Below, piece after piece: positions 17,624 through 23,315 of a DNA stretch of 24,469 nt. A program made the position numbers and the translations under genes. The notes below the pieces were generated by a model, which was not told the DNA's origin, searched no databases, and saw only the letters and a list, made by a program, of their open reading frames with translations. Source of the stretch: a virus; IMG/VR virus record IMGVR_UViG_3300020421_000135, positions 1 through 24,469 of that record; one strand, 5' to 3'. Positions within the stretch are counted from its first letter, which is position 1, and every line of letters starts with the position of its first letter.

Positions 17624-17863
17624 ATGAAAGAAATCATGCACTTAGTAACAGACATTGAGTTTGATGTTACTCACGGTGGTGAGGCATTTGATGATCTATG
17701 GACTGATGAAGAGTATCAGAATCTCAAAAATGATGCCATTGGTTTATGGTATGCTAAGGATGAGAATCACTTATGTGATAAGATCGTCCAGAAGATGGGT
17801 TACTTGATTACTTCTATAGAATCAACTACTAACACTTTACATCCCCTTACATCATACATGTAA
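17624..17863 (+). CDS. Small acidic uncharacterised protein
   Basis: A 79-residue acidic protein (MKEIMHLVTDIEFDV; AFDDLWTDEEYQNLKNDAIG; LCDKIVQKMGYLITSIE). It is probably helical and has no recognised domain. It is the first gene after the promoter at 17567. It is followed by a GC-rich segment with competing hairpins (17865-17900) that may modulate readthrough into the next two tiny genes, which lack a promoter of their own. Confidence 0.75.
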   Translation: MKEIMHLVTDIEFDVTHGGEAFDDLWTDEEYQNLKNDAIGLWYAKDENHLCDKIVQKMGYLITSIESTTNTLHPLTSYM

Positions 17864-17864
17864 C

Positions 17865-17900
17865 CCCCTCATCGGTGCCTAGAGGGGTCTACAGTCCCCT
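17865..17900 (+). promoter_or_regulatory. Mutually exclusive hairpins, possible attenuator
   Basis: CCCCTC (17865-17870) can pair with GAGGGG (17882-17887). The same G-run (AGGGG) can instead pair with CCCCT (17896-17900), which is followed by only three T. The two hairpins share one strand, as in attenuators. The T-tract is too short for a classical terminator, so this is a possible partial stop or RNA-stability element. Confidence 0.4.
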
Positions 17901-17909
17901 TTAGACATT

Positions 17910-18071
17910 ATGACCACCAAATACACTAACGTGCCATTGACACCTCTTCAAATCCGATTTCTGTTGGATACAATGATGGGTTGTCCTACACGTTATACAA
18001 AACAATATTCTGCACATTATAATTCTGATGGTGCAGAACTTTACAATCACTTACAATCTTATTTGACATGA
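17910..18071 (+). CDS. Very small uncharacterised protein
   Basis: A 53-residue frame from the ATG at 17910 (MTTKYTNVPLTPLQIRFLLD; later RYTKQYSAHYNSDGAELYNH). The patterning is protein-like, with an amphipathic helix around LQIRFLLDTMM and an aromatic-rich second half. Support is the coupling to the next frame: its TGA overlaps the following ATG (ATGA). It has no own promoter and would be read through from the unit at 17624. Function unknown. Confidence 0.65.
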   Translation: MTTKYTNVPLTPLQIRFLLDTMMGCPTRYTKQYSAHYNSDGAELYNHLQSYLT

Positions 18072-18190
18072 CTTTACAAGAAAGCGATCTACTTGAACTA
18101 GATGATGGTAGTATGGCATTAGAATTGAAAGCAGCAGAGTTGGAAGTGACAGTTGATGAACTGTCCAAAATGCTTGGTTTGCCCCTATAA
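18068..18190 (+). CDS. Very small acidic helical protein
   Basis: A 40-residue frame starting at an ATGA overlap. The sequence (MTLQESDLLELDDGSMALEL, then an AAELEVTVDEL helix) is acidic and Leu-rich and probably forms two helices. Function unknown. Its 3' end carries the -35 element of the promoter at 18174, so the gene and the next promoter interlock. Confidence 0.6.
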   Translation: MTLQESDLLELDDGSMALELKAAELEVTVDELSKMLGLPL

Positions 18191-18202
18191 AGGTGCTATA
18201 CT
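18174..18202 (+). promoter_or_regulatory. Sigma70-type promoter TTGGTT-17-TATACT
   Basis: TTGGTT (18174-18179), inside the end of the upstream gene, a 17-base spacer and TATACT (18197-18202). The expected start is about 18209, 18 bases before the ATG at 18227. Confidence 0.7.
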
Positions 18203-18226
18203 AAGTTTATCAACACAAGAGACATC

Positions 18227-18667
18227 ATGACCAGTACCACTTTCGCTGAATACTCAGCACAAACAGAAGCAAGGGAGAACATTCAACAAGCAGTACTTGG
18301 TCACACTCTAGCATTGTGTGAAGCACTTAAGATGGACTACATCAACAGTTGTATCAAACATCATCAGCGTTCACTTCTTGAAAATCCTAACAGTACATAT
18401 CATACTGAAGCGATTGAAGAGTTGAAGAATGGTGTATCTGACTATGACTTTGTTGTAGAAACAGGTCGTAAGTATCACAAGATCGTGATGGTAAACAATC
18501 AGCGTAGTGTACACGCATTTATTAACAAGAAAACAGGTGAAGTGTACAAAGCAGCATCATGGGCATCTCCAGCAAAGCATGTTCGTTACGATCTCCGTAT
18601 TATTAAAGATCGTGAGTACGTGTTGGAGAACTGCGATTGGGCAGGTGGTTATCTTTACATGAGGTAA
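18227..18667 (+). CDS. Uncharacterised phage protein
   Basis: A 146-residue protein, the longest of the small-gene region, and first in the operon read from the promoter at 18174. The N-terminal half is helical (EARENIQQAVLGHTLALCEA). The C-terminal half is basic and beta-rich with the clear block FINKKTGEVYKAASWASPAK followed by HVRYDLRIIKDREYVLENCD. This block looks like a family seen in marine phages, to my recollection without a known function. No catalytic motif is visible. The next gene starts five bases after its stop. Confidence 0.8.
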   Translation: MTSTTFAEYSAQTEARENIQQAVLGHTLALCEALKMDYINSCIKHHQRSLLENPNSTYHTEAIEELKNGVSDYDFVVETGRKYHKIVMVNNQRSVHAFINKKTGEVYKAASWASPAKHVRYDLRIIKDREYVLENCDWAGGYLYMR

Positions 18668-18672
18668 TCACA

Positions 18673-18858
18673 ATGATAACAACAACAGTTTCATTCGCAC
18701 CAGTCACTCCTAGAGTTAGAGCAGGCAAGCGTGGTAAACACATTCTGTGTCCCAACTGTCGTTCTATCTCTAAGGTGTATCACTTTAGTTGGACTGGTTT
18801 ACAGTGCCAACAGTGTAAGGAGTGTATTGACAAATCCCTATGGAGTGTGGAACAATGA
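18673..18858 (+). CDS. Zinc-ribbon protein
   Basis: A 61-residue protein. I took the ATG at 18673 (MITTTVSFAPVTPRVRAGKR), six bases downstream of the previous gene's last base; the frame is also open further back inside that gene. Cysteines C26-P-N-C29 and C45-Q-Q-C48 form a CX2C-X15-CX2C zinc ribbon, with a fifth Cys at 51. A basic stretch (RVRAGKRGK) precedes the ribbon, so nucleic-acid binding is plausible. Small zinc ribbons in phages often act as transcription or replication accessories, but no specific role can be assigned. Confidence 0.75.
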   Translation: MITTTVSFAPVTPRVRAGKRGKHILCPNCRSISKVYHFSWTGLQCQQCKECIDKSLWSVEQ

Positions 18859-18879
18859 ACAAACTATTAATGACAGATC

Positions 18880-19176
18880 ATGTCTAAACAAGCAATTTTC
18901 GTCACCTCAAAGGATTTTGAGTTCCTAAGAGGTGACTCCAAGAGTCCTAAACTCAATGCCCACGATTTACACAACTTCTTTGAATTAATGGAAGGTATCG
19001 AATCCATGGTCGAAGACCATGTATTGGATGTTAGACCTGCTACCATGAAGAAACTTAATTCGTGGCAACGTTGCAAACCAATTATGCAGCGTGTGATCAA
19101 GAATGCCATGACAGGTGCTAAAAAGGATTATCCCTTTATTGTGACTGGAGTGCAAGCAGAAGGGGACACTTGGTAA
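18880..19176 (+). CDS. Uncharacterised protein
   Basis: A 98-residue protein, third gene of the operon starting at 18227, 21 bases after the zinc-ribbon gene. It is helical (LNAHDLHNFFELMEGIESMV; MKKLNSWQRCKPIMQRVIKN) with a basic second half and a short hydrophobic strand (DYPFIVTGVQ) near the end. No family recognised. It is followed directly by the best promoter of the window. Confidence 0.75.
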   Translation: MSKQAIFVTSKDFEFLRGDSKSPKLNAHDLHNFFELMEGIESMVEDHVLDVRPATMKKLNSWQRCKPIMQRVIKNAMTGAKKDYPFIVTGVQAEGDTW

Positions 19177-19190
19177 ACTGAACACTAGAG

Positions 19191-19219
19191 TTGACAAACT
19201 CTCTAATACATACTATACT
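19191..19219 (+). promoter_or_regulatory. Near-consensus sigma70 promoter TTGACA-17-TATACT
   Basis: A perfect -35 TTGACA (19191-19196), an ideal 17-base spacer and TATACT (19214-19219). The expected start is about 19226, 25 bases before the ATG at 19251. It heads the longest small-gene operon, 19251 to at least 20375. Confidence 0.85.
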
Positions 19220-19250
19220 ATTATCAAGTTCAACTTACTTCCCTAAAGTC

Positions 19251-19478
19251 ATGCCTGTTCCTAATTTCTATATCGTTGCTGATGGCAACGCATATGCTAT
19301 TGATGATGAAGGTTATATGTTTGGTGCTCCAGTATTCTCAGACAACTCAGTTGACTGGGAACACTCTTATGAATTTGACCCATGTGAGGAAGATGTAGAG
19401 TATGTTGCATATATGTGCAAGATGCTTCTAGATATTCAATCACTCACCCAAGAACACAATGAGGTATTTGTAAAATGA
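19251..19478 (+). CDS. Small acidic uncharacterised protein
   Basis: A 75-residue protein. The frame is open upstream to a TTG at 19191, but that is the -35 element of the promoter, so the ATG at 19251 (MPVPNFYIVADGNAYAIDDE) is the true start. It is acidic and beta-rich in the first half (repeated Tyr/Asp strands resembling a beta-meander) with a C-terminal helix (AYMCKMLLDIQSLTQ). Function unknown. Its stop overlaps the next start (ATGA). Confidence 0.75.
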   Translation: MPVPNFYIVADGNAYAIDDEGYMFGAPVFSDNSVDWEHSYEFDPCEEDVEYVAYMCKMLLDIQSLTQEHNEVFVK

Positions 19479-19723
19479 ACATGCTCGCTGAACACATCAA
19501 AGAGTATATCCAACCTTACCCAAGCAGGTATACTCGTGGAGAGTTTGAGATCCGTGTGCTTCCGCATGAGGATCTGGATTACGAAGGAACTTTAAAGTTC
19601 TGGCGTATGTTCAAGAAGTTTCCTAATGACTTCGCTGCTGCTGCTGTTGGTCTACTCCCTAAGGATGTAGAATTCAAACAGTATGATCACCTCAACAACG
19701 TTCTCTTTGCTACAAAATCATGA
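19475..19723 (+). CDS. Uncharacterised protein
   Basis: An 82-residue protein starting at an ATGA overlap (MNMLAEHIKEYIQPYPSRYT). It has mixed helix and strand content, an aromatic/basic helix (TLKFWRMFKKFPNDF) and an Ala-rich segment (AAAAVGLLPKDVE). No family recognised. Its stop again overlaps the next ATG, so expression is translationally coupled along this operon. Confidence 0.75.
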   Translation: MNMLAEHIKEYIQPYPSRYTRGEFEIRVLPHEDLDYEGTLKFWRMFKKFPNDFAAAAVGLLPKDVEFKQYDHLNNVLFATKS

Positions 19724-19965
19724 ACAATTTCGAGTACACTGACGATTCCGCAACAACTGATAGGTTGTCTGAACAGCGTGACAACATCTATGATGGTGTT
19801 GTACAGCGTTTCCGTGAACTAATGGCGGAAGAGAAGGTTAATGATGCACTTGCACTCGCAGATGAATTCTTTGAGTGGATGGATCCCAACCAAGTTGATG
19901 ATGAGATTACTACATTCTTCGATGAAGAAGAACTCATCCAGTTGTATGATGAACATCATGAGTGA
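19720..19965 (+). CDS. Strongly acidic helical protein
   Basis: An 81-residue, very acidic, almost all-helical protein (ATTDRLSEQRDNIYDGVVQR; EEKVNDALALADEFFEWMD; end DEEELIQLYDEHHE). The charge resembles small phage proteins that act by binding host proteins or mimicking nucleic acid, but this is only a compositional likeness. It starts at an ATGA overlap and overlaps the next gene by 8 bases. Confidence 0.75.
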   Translation: MNNFEYTDDSATTDRLSEQRDNIYDGVVQRFRELMAEEKVNDALALADEFFEWMDPNQVDDEITTFFDEEELIQLYDEHHE

Positions 19966-20110
19966 TGATAAGGAGTATGTTGTGAGTGATAAAGTGCGTG
20001 GTCTAATCATCAAGTACATGGAAGCATGTAAAGATGACGATCATGCACTTGCTGAAGGTATTCTACATACGATAAGACAGGAGAACAAGAAGAATGGATA
20101 TATCACGTAA
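19958..20110 (+). CDS. Very small helical protein
   Basis: A 50-residue protein. I chose the ATG at 19958 (MSDDKEYVVSDKVRGLIIKY) because it overlaps the preceding stop by only a few bases; an ATG at 19949 is possible, and more upstream starts lie deep in the previous gene. It is helical (AEGILHTIRQENKK). No family recognised. Its last 17 bases overlap the AbrB-like gene. Confidence 0.65.
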   Translation: MSDDKEYVVSDKVRGLIIKYMEACKDDDHALAEGILHTIRQENKKNGYIT

Positions 20111-20375
20111 ATCCTTAATCGTTCTGACTCACAAGTATGGCAACTCGAAAGACCTCTACATCCAAATCCCCAAAGAAATCAACTGGGAGGAAGGTGACAC
20201 AATCAACTGGGAAATCCAAGAAGACAACTCAATCATCCTCAAGAACAGCAGGATCATTAAAGAAGAATCTGTCCACCCTTACGACATCAAACAAGAAGCA
20301 ATCAAAGAGTACCTCGATCAAGTCCACCTCGACCACGAAAAGGACTTCGACCCGTACTTCGACGACGAAGAATAG
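20094..20375 (+). CDS. AbrB/MazE-fold-like protein
   Basis: A 93-residue protein. Residues about 8-50 follow the swapped-hairpin AbrB pattern: a strand (SLIVLTHKYG), LYIQIPKEINWEEGDTINWE, then DNSIILKN. This corresponds to the I-P-x-x-h-x-h-x-x-G-D-x-h core of SpoVT/AbrB and MazE DNA-binding domains. An acidic C-terminal tail of about 40 residues follows. No toxin gene is adjacent, so a phage transcription regulator is more likely than an antitoxin. Asp, Ile, Phe and Asn codons here mostly end in C, unlike the T-ending codons of many neighbours. A +1 frame is open through the whole second half. The family call is by pattern only. Confidence 0.65.
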   Translation: MDISRKSLIVLTHKYGNSKDLYIQIPKEINWEEGDTINWEIQEDNSIILKNSRIIKEESVHPYDIKQEAIKEYLDQVHLDHEKDFDPYFDDEE

Positions 20376-20427
20376 AGGAGTAAAGCACACAAGATGTAGA
20401 ACAAAGGCATTGTTTCCGCATAATAGT

Positions 20428-20616
20428 ATGCCATGGAGATTAGAACCACGCACTGGTAAGTTTAATTTATCGTGGTTTATGTGTTTTGACCATGCAGTTG
20501 ATCATATTGAACGCATTCACTTAAAACCAAATGATTATAAGTTGCAATGTTATACCAGTGTACCCGCAGATGATCCACTCACAGGAGACGTGAGAACCCA
20601 ACGTTACGTTACTTAA
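20428..20616 (+). CDS. Small uncharacterised protein, start uncertain
   Basis: With the ATG at 20428 the product is 62 residues (MPWRLEPRTGKFNLSWFMCF, then an HAVDHIERIHLKPNDYK helix, and PADDPLTGDVRTQ). The Trp/Phe/His-rich patterning looks genuine. The same frame is open upstream to an ATG at 20137, through and beyond the whole second half of the AbrB-like gene. That 97-residue extension is almost only Lys, Ser, Thr and Arg and is probably a by-product of the AbrB gene's codons. An AGGAG at 20376-20380 lies far from the ATG. A TTG at 20410 is another candidate start. Function unknown. Confidence 0.55.
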   Translation: MPWRLEPRTGKFNLSWFMCFDHAVDHIERIHLKPNDYKLQCYTSVPADDPLTGDVRTQRYVT

Positions 20617-20621
20617 TTAAC

Positions 20622-21179
20622 ATGAAAGATTTTATTGGGTTATTCCCAGAAGCACTAGCACCTGAACATTGTGAGATGATCATCAATGAGATGGAAGACA
20701 ATGAGAAGTATGATTCAGTAGATTTAAAGCAACAACACGGTGGTCCTAGTCATCGTACTGGTACTGCATACTTTGTACGTGCGAATGATGGTTGGGATCT
20801 CACGCGAAATCTTATCAATCAAGCACTGTCTAAATGTGTACAGGCATACATTGAAGAGTATCCCACAATGAATGTCAATTGTGCATCTCATACAATTAAA
20901 CTACAGAAATTAGAACCTGGTGAAGGATTTCATGACTGGCATTGTGAAGCATTTAATTACTCATCATGCCATCGTGTGTTGTTTTGGATGATCTATCTTA
21001 ATACTACCAAGGAAGGTGAAGGTACAACAGAATGGATCAATCAAGGAGTACGAATACAACCAGAGCAAGGCAAGATCGTAATCTGCCCATCTGGATTCAC
21101 CCATACTCATCGGGGAAACCCATCATACCATGACAAGAAGTATATTGCAACAGGTTGGTACACCCATCAAGGAGCATGA
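20622..21179 (+). CDS. 2OG-Fe(II) oxygenase-like protein (prolyl-hydroxylase type)
   Basis: A 185-residue protein with the double-stranded beta-helix layout of the 2OG-Fe(II) oxygenase superfamily (PF13640-like). The facial-triad region is GEGFHDWHCEAFNYSS, where H107-C-E109 is the likely metal pair (Glu in place of the usual Asp). Strands follow (HRVLFWMIYLNTTKEGEGTT), then a turn VRIQPEQGKIVICPSGFTHT with the distal His at 161 or 163. KYIATGWY closes the fold, where a basic residue should bind 2OG. The N-terminal 90 residues form the helical support region. The substrate is unknown. It is followed by a second oxygenase gene with an ATGA overlap, so they are co-translated. Confidence 0.75.
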   Translation: MKDFIGLFPEALAPEHCEMIINEMEDNEKYDSVDLKQQHGGPSHRTGTAYFVRANDGWDLTRNLINQALSKCVQAYIEEYPTMNVNCASHTIKLQKLEPGEGFHDWHCEAFNYSSCHRVLFWMIYLNTTKEGEGTTEWINQGVRIQPEQGKIVICPSGFTHTHRGNPSYHDKKYIATGWYTHQGA

Positions 21180-21703
21180 GATACTCACTGTTCCCATCAA
21201 TTGTAATCAGTCAGCAGTTAGACCTGCCCATTAATGATTTGATTGATTATGCATATGATATTTTCTCCACCTCAAAAGGAGTAAAGAAAACGAATAAGCA
21301 TGGATGGCAATCACATCACCTGAATATACCAATACTAGAGGATCATTTCCCTCTTGATATTCCTAATATACAACGACCATTAGTATATCATAAGCAATGG
21401 ATCAACATCTCACCAACAGGAGCATTTAATACGTATCATACACATACAAATAGTGATTACAGTTTTGTATTGTACTTAACTGAAACAACAACACCAATCA
21501 CATTTGTACATCCACATTTACATCTAGGAGCATTTAATCATATACGATCAGTAAAACCCTCTCCACAGGAGACATATGATATACTTCCTAAACCAAATGA
21601 ACTGTTAATCTTCCCAAGTTATCTCCCACATCAAGTAGGAGAAAATACAGGTAATGATGACAGAATATCAATTAGTTGGAATGCATCAATTTCTATGGTA
21701 TAA
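21176..21703 (+). CDS. 2OG-Fe(II) oxygenase-like protein, TIGR02466/PF13759 type, copy 1
   Basis: A 175-residue protein. The start at 21176 (MRYSLFPSIVISQ) overlaps the preceding TGA as ATGA; the frame runs seven codons further upstream. The family pattern is present: an N-terminal LFPS strand, W-Q-S near residue 44, WINISPTGAFNTYHTHTNSD (H88-T-H90 as metal ligands), YSFVLYL, HLGAFN, FPSYLPHQV (distal H152) and RISISWN (R163, predicted to contact 2OG). It aligns along its length with the product at 22399. The substrate is unknown. A strong promoter overlaps its last codons. Confidence 0.78.
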   Translation: MRYSLFPSIVISQQLDLPINDLIDYAYDIFSTSKGVKKTNKHGWQSHHLNIPILEDHFPLDIPNIQRPLVYHKQWINISPTGAFNTYHTHTNSDYSFVLYLTETTTPITFVHPHLHLGAFNHIRSVKPSPQETYDILPKPNELLIFPSYLPHQVGENTGNDDRISISWNASISMV

Positions 21704-21704
21704 T
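21676..21704 (+). promoter_or_regulatory. Near-consensus promoter TTGGAA-17-TATAAT with extended -10
   Basis: TTGGAA (21676-21681), a 17-base spacer and a perfect TATAAT (21699-21704) preceded by TG plus one base. It lies across the end of the oxygenase gene. The expected start is about 21711, 17 bases before the ATG at 21728, and it heads the operon 21728-23013. Confidence 0.82.
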
Positions 21705-21727
21705 TAGTACAATTGCTCCTATCATAA

Positions 21728-21841
21728 ATGAAACTATCACTATCAGAACTAGATAGATTGCTTGCTGTATTAAAGAAGGATACAGATGCATCATTAATTA
21801 ATAAGATAAACTCATACAGGTATCGACTCACTAATCCATGA
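21728..21841 (+). CDS. Mini-protein, helical hairpin type
   Basis: A 37-residue frame, MKLSLSELDRLLAVLKKDTD followed by ASLINKINSYRYRLTNP. It reads as two amphipathic helices joined by a polar turn. Support is its place directly after the strong promoter at 21676 and the ATGA overlap of its stop with the next start. It shares the pattern MK-h-x-L-[st]-x-x-[eq] with the products at 21942 and 22202. Function unknown. Confidence 0.65.
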   Translation: MKLSLSELDRLLAVLKKDTDASLINKINSYRYRLTNP

Positions 21842-21942
21842 TCTCACCAACACTACTATACAAAATATACAATAGAGCAAGACAATCAGGACAACGAGTC
21901 AAACCAATAAGAACTCATTACAATGCAAACACATTTGGATAA
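21838..21942 (+). CDS. Mini-protein, basic
   Basis: A 34-residue basic frame (MISPTLLYKIYNRARQSGQR, then VKPIRTHYNANTFG). It starts at an ATGA overlap and its TAA overlaps the next ATG (TAATG), so both ends are coupled to neighbours. This is the main reason to accept so short a gene. The Arg/Lys/Tyr content suggests nucleic-acid or membrane-surface contact, but no family is recognised. Confidence 0.55.
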   Translation: MISPTLLYKIYNRARQSGQRVKPIRTHYNANTFG

Positions 21943-22205
21943 TGAAACAGATTGAATTAACAGACAAACAAATCAATACTCTCATTGATTTAATAGATTC
22001 AGAACAGTATGCTGTTGTTGATGATAATTTAAATGAAGAGTTAAATGAATTGAAACGTGTATTAAGGAATAGAGGTAGGACGTATTCCACAATGAATGAG
22101 GATACTGAATACACATCACGTCATGCATACACACCATCATATGAAGAGTATGGTAGAGAGATGGTAGAAAAACATACACCTATGCCATCTAATTATCCAA
22201 AATGA
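21942..22205 (+). CDS. Small helical protein
   Basis: An 87-residue protein starting at a TAATG overlap. The first 45 residues form a helical hairpin (MKQIELTDKQINTLIDLIDS; NEELNELKRVLRNRG), similar in layout to the products at 21728 and 22202. The C-terminal half is polar, Tyr/Glu/Thr-rich and probably disordered (EDTEYTSRHAYTPSYEEYGR). Function unknown. Its stop overlaps the next ATG (ATGA). Confidence 0.72.
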   Translation: MKQIELTDKQINTLIDLIDSEQYAVVDDNLNEELNELKRVLRNRGRTYSTMNEDTEYTSRHAYTPSYEEYGREMVEKHTPMPSNYPK

Positions 22206-22399
22206 AGATAGAATTGAATGATGAACAGTTACTATGTCTACAAGTATGTGTACAAAATGCACCAACACCATATGACATAGGTAGTAAGAAACCCATTAGA
22301 GAAAGTATACAGAAGGTGATAGGTATTCCACCTGAGATACACGTAGAACCATTAGCAATGCCTAAGTATGATCTCACCAGATTTGGGATACATGATTGA
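22202..22399 (+). CDS. Small protein
   Basis: A 65-residue protein starting at an ATGA overlap. It begins MKIELNDEQLLCLQVCVQNA, the same MK-h-x-L-x-x-x-Q layout as the neighbouring mini-proteins, followed by a short helix (IRESIQKVIGIP) and a Pro-rich tail ending RFGIHD. Function unknown. Its TGA overlaps the ATG of the second TIGR02466-type oxygenase, so the chain of small genes is translationally coupled to that enzyme. Confidence 0.72.
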   Translation: MKIELNDEQLLCLQVCVQNAPTPYDIGSKKPIRESIQKVIGIPPEIHVEPLAMPKYDLTRFGIHD

Positions 22400-23013
22400 T
22401 GTATAATATTATTCCCCTATTCCCAACATTACTCTATCACAATAACTATGACATTAACATAGAAGAACTGATAAAGTATTGTTATGAACAGAAAGAACTG
22501 GATAAGTCATCAAAGTATCCCCAAAGATCAGGACAAGGTAGTTGGCAATCATTATACTTGAATACACAATTACTTAATCCACTAAAGGAAAAAGTAAATG
22601 GTATACTAAAGGAAGTATGTAGAAGACCTACGTTTCATCATCCAGATTGGGTTAACATTAATCCACCAGGTGCAACCAATGTTTATCATACACATCCTAA
22701 TAGTGATTATAGTTGTGTATACTATCTAAAGAATGAAGCAGACACAGGTATAATGTTTGTTAATCCAATGATGCATCTAGGTGCATTTAATACAACAACA
22801 TTTACTAACAAGAAGTTAATAGATGATACACGTGCATCACCTCAGTATAAGGTAGTACCTAAGAGAGGTGATTTGTTAATGTTTCCAGCATACTTACCAC
22901 ACTGGGTAGAAAAGAATGAAGGAACAGAAGATAGGTTGACCATAGCATGGAACATTTCAATGCAAATTAACCCACAACAAGACAAGATTGGACCTTTCGA
23001 GTTGTATTGGTAG
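22399..23013 (+). CDS. 2OG-Fe(II) oxygenase-like protein, TIGR02466/PF13759 type, copy 2
   Basis: A 204-residue protein whose ATG at 22399 overlaps the preceding stop (TGATG); a TTG one codon earlier is unlikely. It is the paralogue of the product at 21176: shared N-terminal LFPT strand, WQS, WVNINPPGATNVYHTHPNSD (H97-T-H99), YSCVYYL, HLGAFN, FPAYLPHWV (H168) and RLTIAWN (R179). It is about 30 residues longer, through an insertion near residues 132-150 and a C-terminal tail ending FELYW. The conserved ligands suggest an active enzyme; the substrate is unknown. It ends the operon from 21728 and is followed by the origin-like intergenic region. Confidence 0.8.
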   Translation: MYNIIPLFPTLLYHNNYDINIEELIKYCYEQKELDKSSKYPQRSGQGSWQSLYLNTQLLNPLKEKVNGILKEVCRRPTFHHPDWVNINPPGATNVYHTHPNSDYSCVYYLKNEADTGIMFVNPMMHLGAFNTTTFTNKKLIDDTRASPQYKVVPKRGDLLMFPAYLPHWVEKNEGTEDRLTIAWNISMQINPQQDKIGPFELYW

Positions 23014-23033
23014 TGATACACATATGGTACAAG

Positions 23034-23052
23034 GATACTACCCTATAGTATC
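23034..23052 (+). repeat. Hairpin GATACTA-5-TAGTATC
   Basis: A perfect 7-bp stem (23034-23040 with 23046-23052) and a five-base loop lie 20 bases after the oxygenase stop. No T-run follows, so it is not a clear intrinsic terminator; it could stabilise the 3' end of the operon message. Confidence 0.5.
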
Positions 23053-23057
23053 ATAGT

Positions 23058-23147
23058 CCGCACATTGGTGTCACAGGGTTTTCCACAGTTTTGTTGTGAG
23101 TTGTGGAAAACTTTATAAAGGTTTAATTAAATGTAGGTAATGTGCGG
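23058..23147. repeat. 9-bp inverted repeat CCGCACATT / AATGTGCGG
   Basis: CCGCACATT (23058-23066) and AATGTGCGG (23139-23147) are exact reverse complements, 72 bases apart. They enclose the first TTTTCCACA inverted pair, giving a nested arrangement. Confidence 0.6.
23079..23110. repeat. Inverted pair of DnaA-box-like TTTTCCACA sites (pair 1)
   Basis: TTTTCCACA (23079-23087) and TGTGGAAAA (23102-23110) face each other with 14 bases between them. Both match the cyanobacterial DnaA-box form exactly and differ from the E. coli R-box TTATCCACA at one base. Confidence 0.65.
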
Positions 23148-23233
23148 TGGAGTTGTTACCTTAGCCCGCAACCTATCGTTTGTCAAGTCGGTGTGTGCCA
23201 GTCCTCAAAGTGTCCCCAAAACCCCACAAACAC

Positions 23234-23262
23234 TTGCAAAATCTTTGAGATCGGGTTATAAT
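23234..23262 (+). promoter_or_regulatory. Sigma70-type promoter TTGCAA-17-TATAAT inside the origin-like region
   Basis: TTGCAA (23234-23239), an ideal 17-base spacer and a perfect TATAAT (23257-23262). The expected start, about 23269, coincides with an ATG and lies about 190 bases before the next good gene. The transcript would run through the long inverted repeat and the AT-rich tract, suggesting a structured leader, a non-coding RNA or a replication primer. Confidence 0.72.
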
Positions 23263-23315
23263 AATACCATGGATCTCCAAAGAACTCGAAGGGTCACTCG
23301 GTTGACTACTTTGCG

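Noticed and set aside
17338-17655. 105-codon minus-strand frame spanning an intergenic promoter
   Set aside because: It crosses the 17567 promoter and two + strand genes and is Cys/Val-rich in a shadow-like way.
18855-18887. 10-codon frame MNKLLMTDHV between the zinc-ribbon gene and the next gene
   Set aside because: Too short to support; it could be a leader peptide, but nothing else indicates one.
20094-20375. Toxin-antitoxin module based on the MazE/AbrB-like protein
   Set aside because: Neither neighbour resembles a MazF, PIN or other toxin; the adjacent products are small helical or unrecognised proteins.
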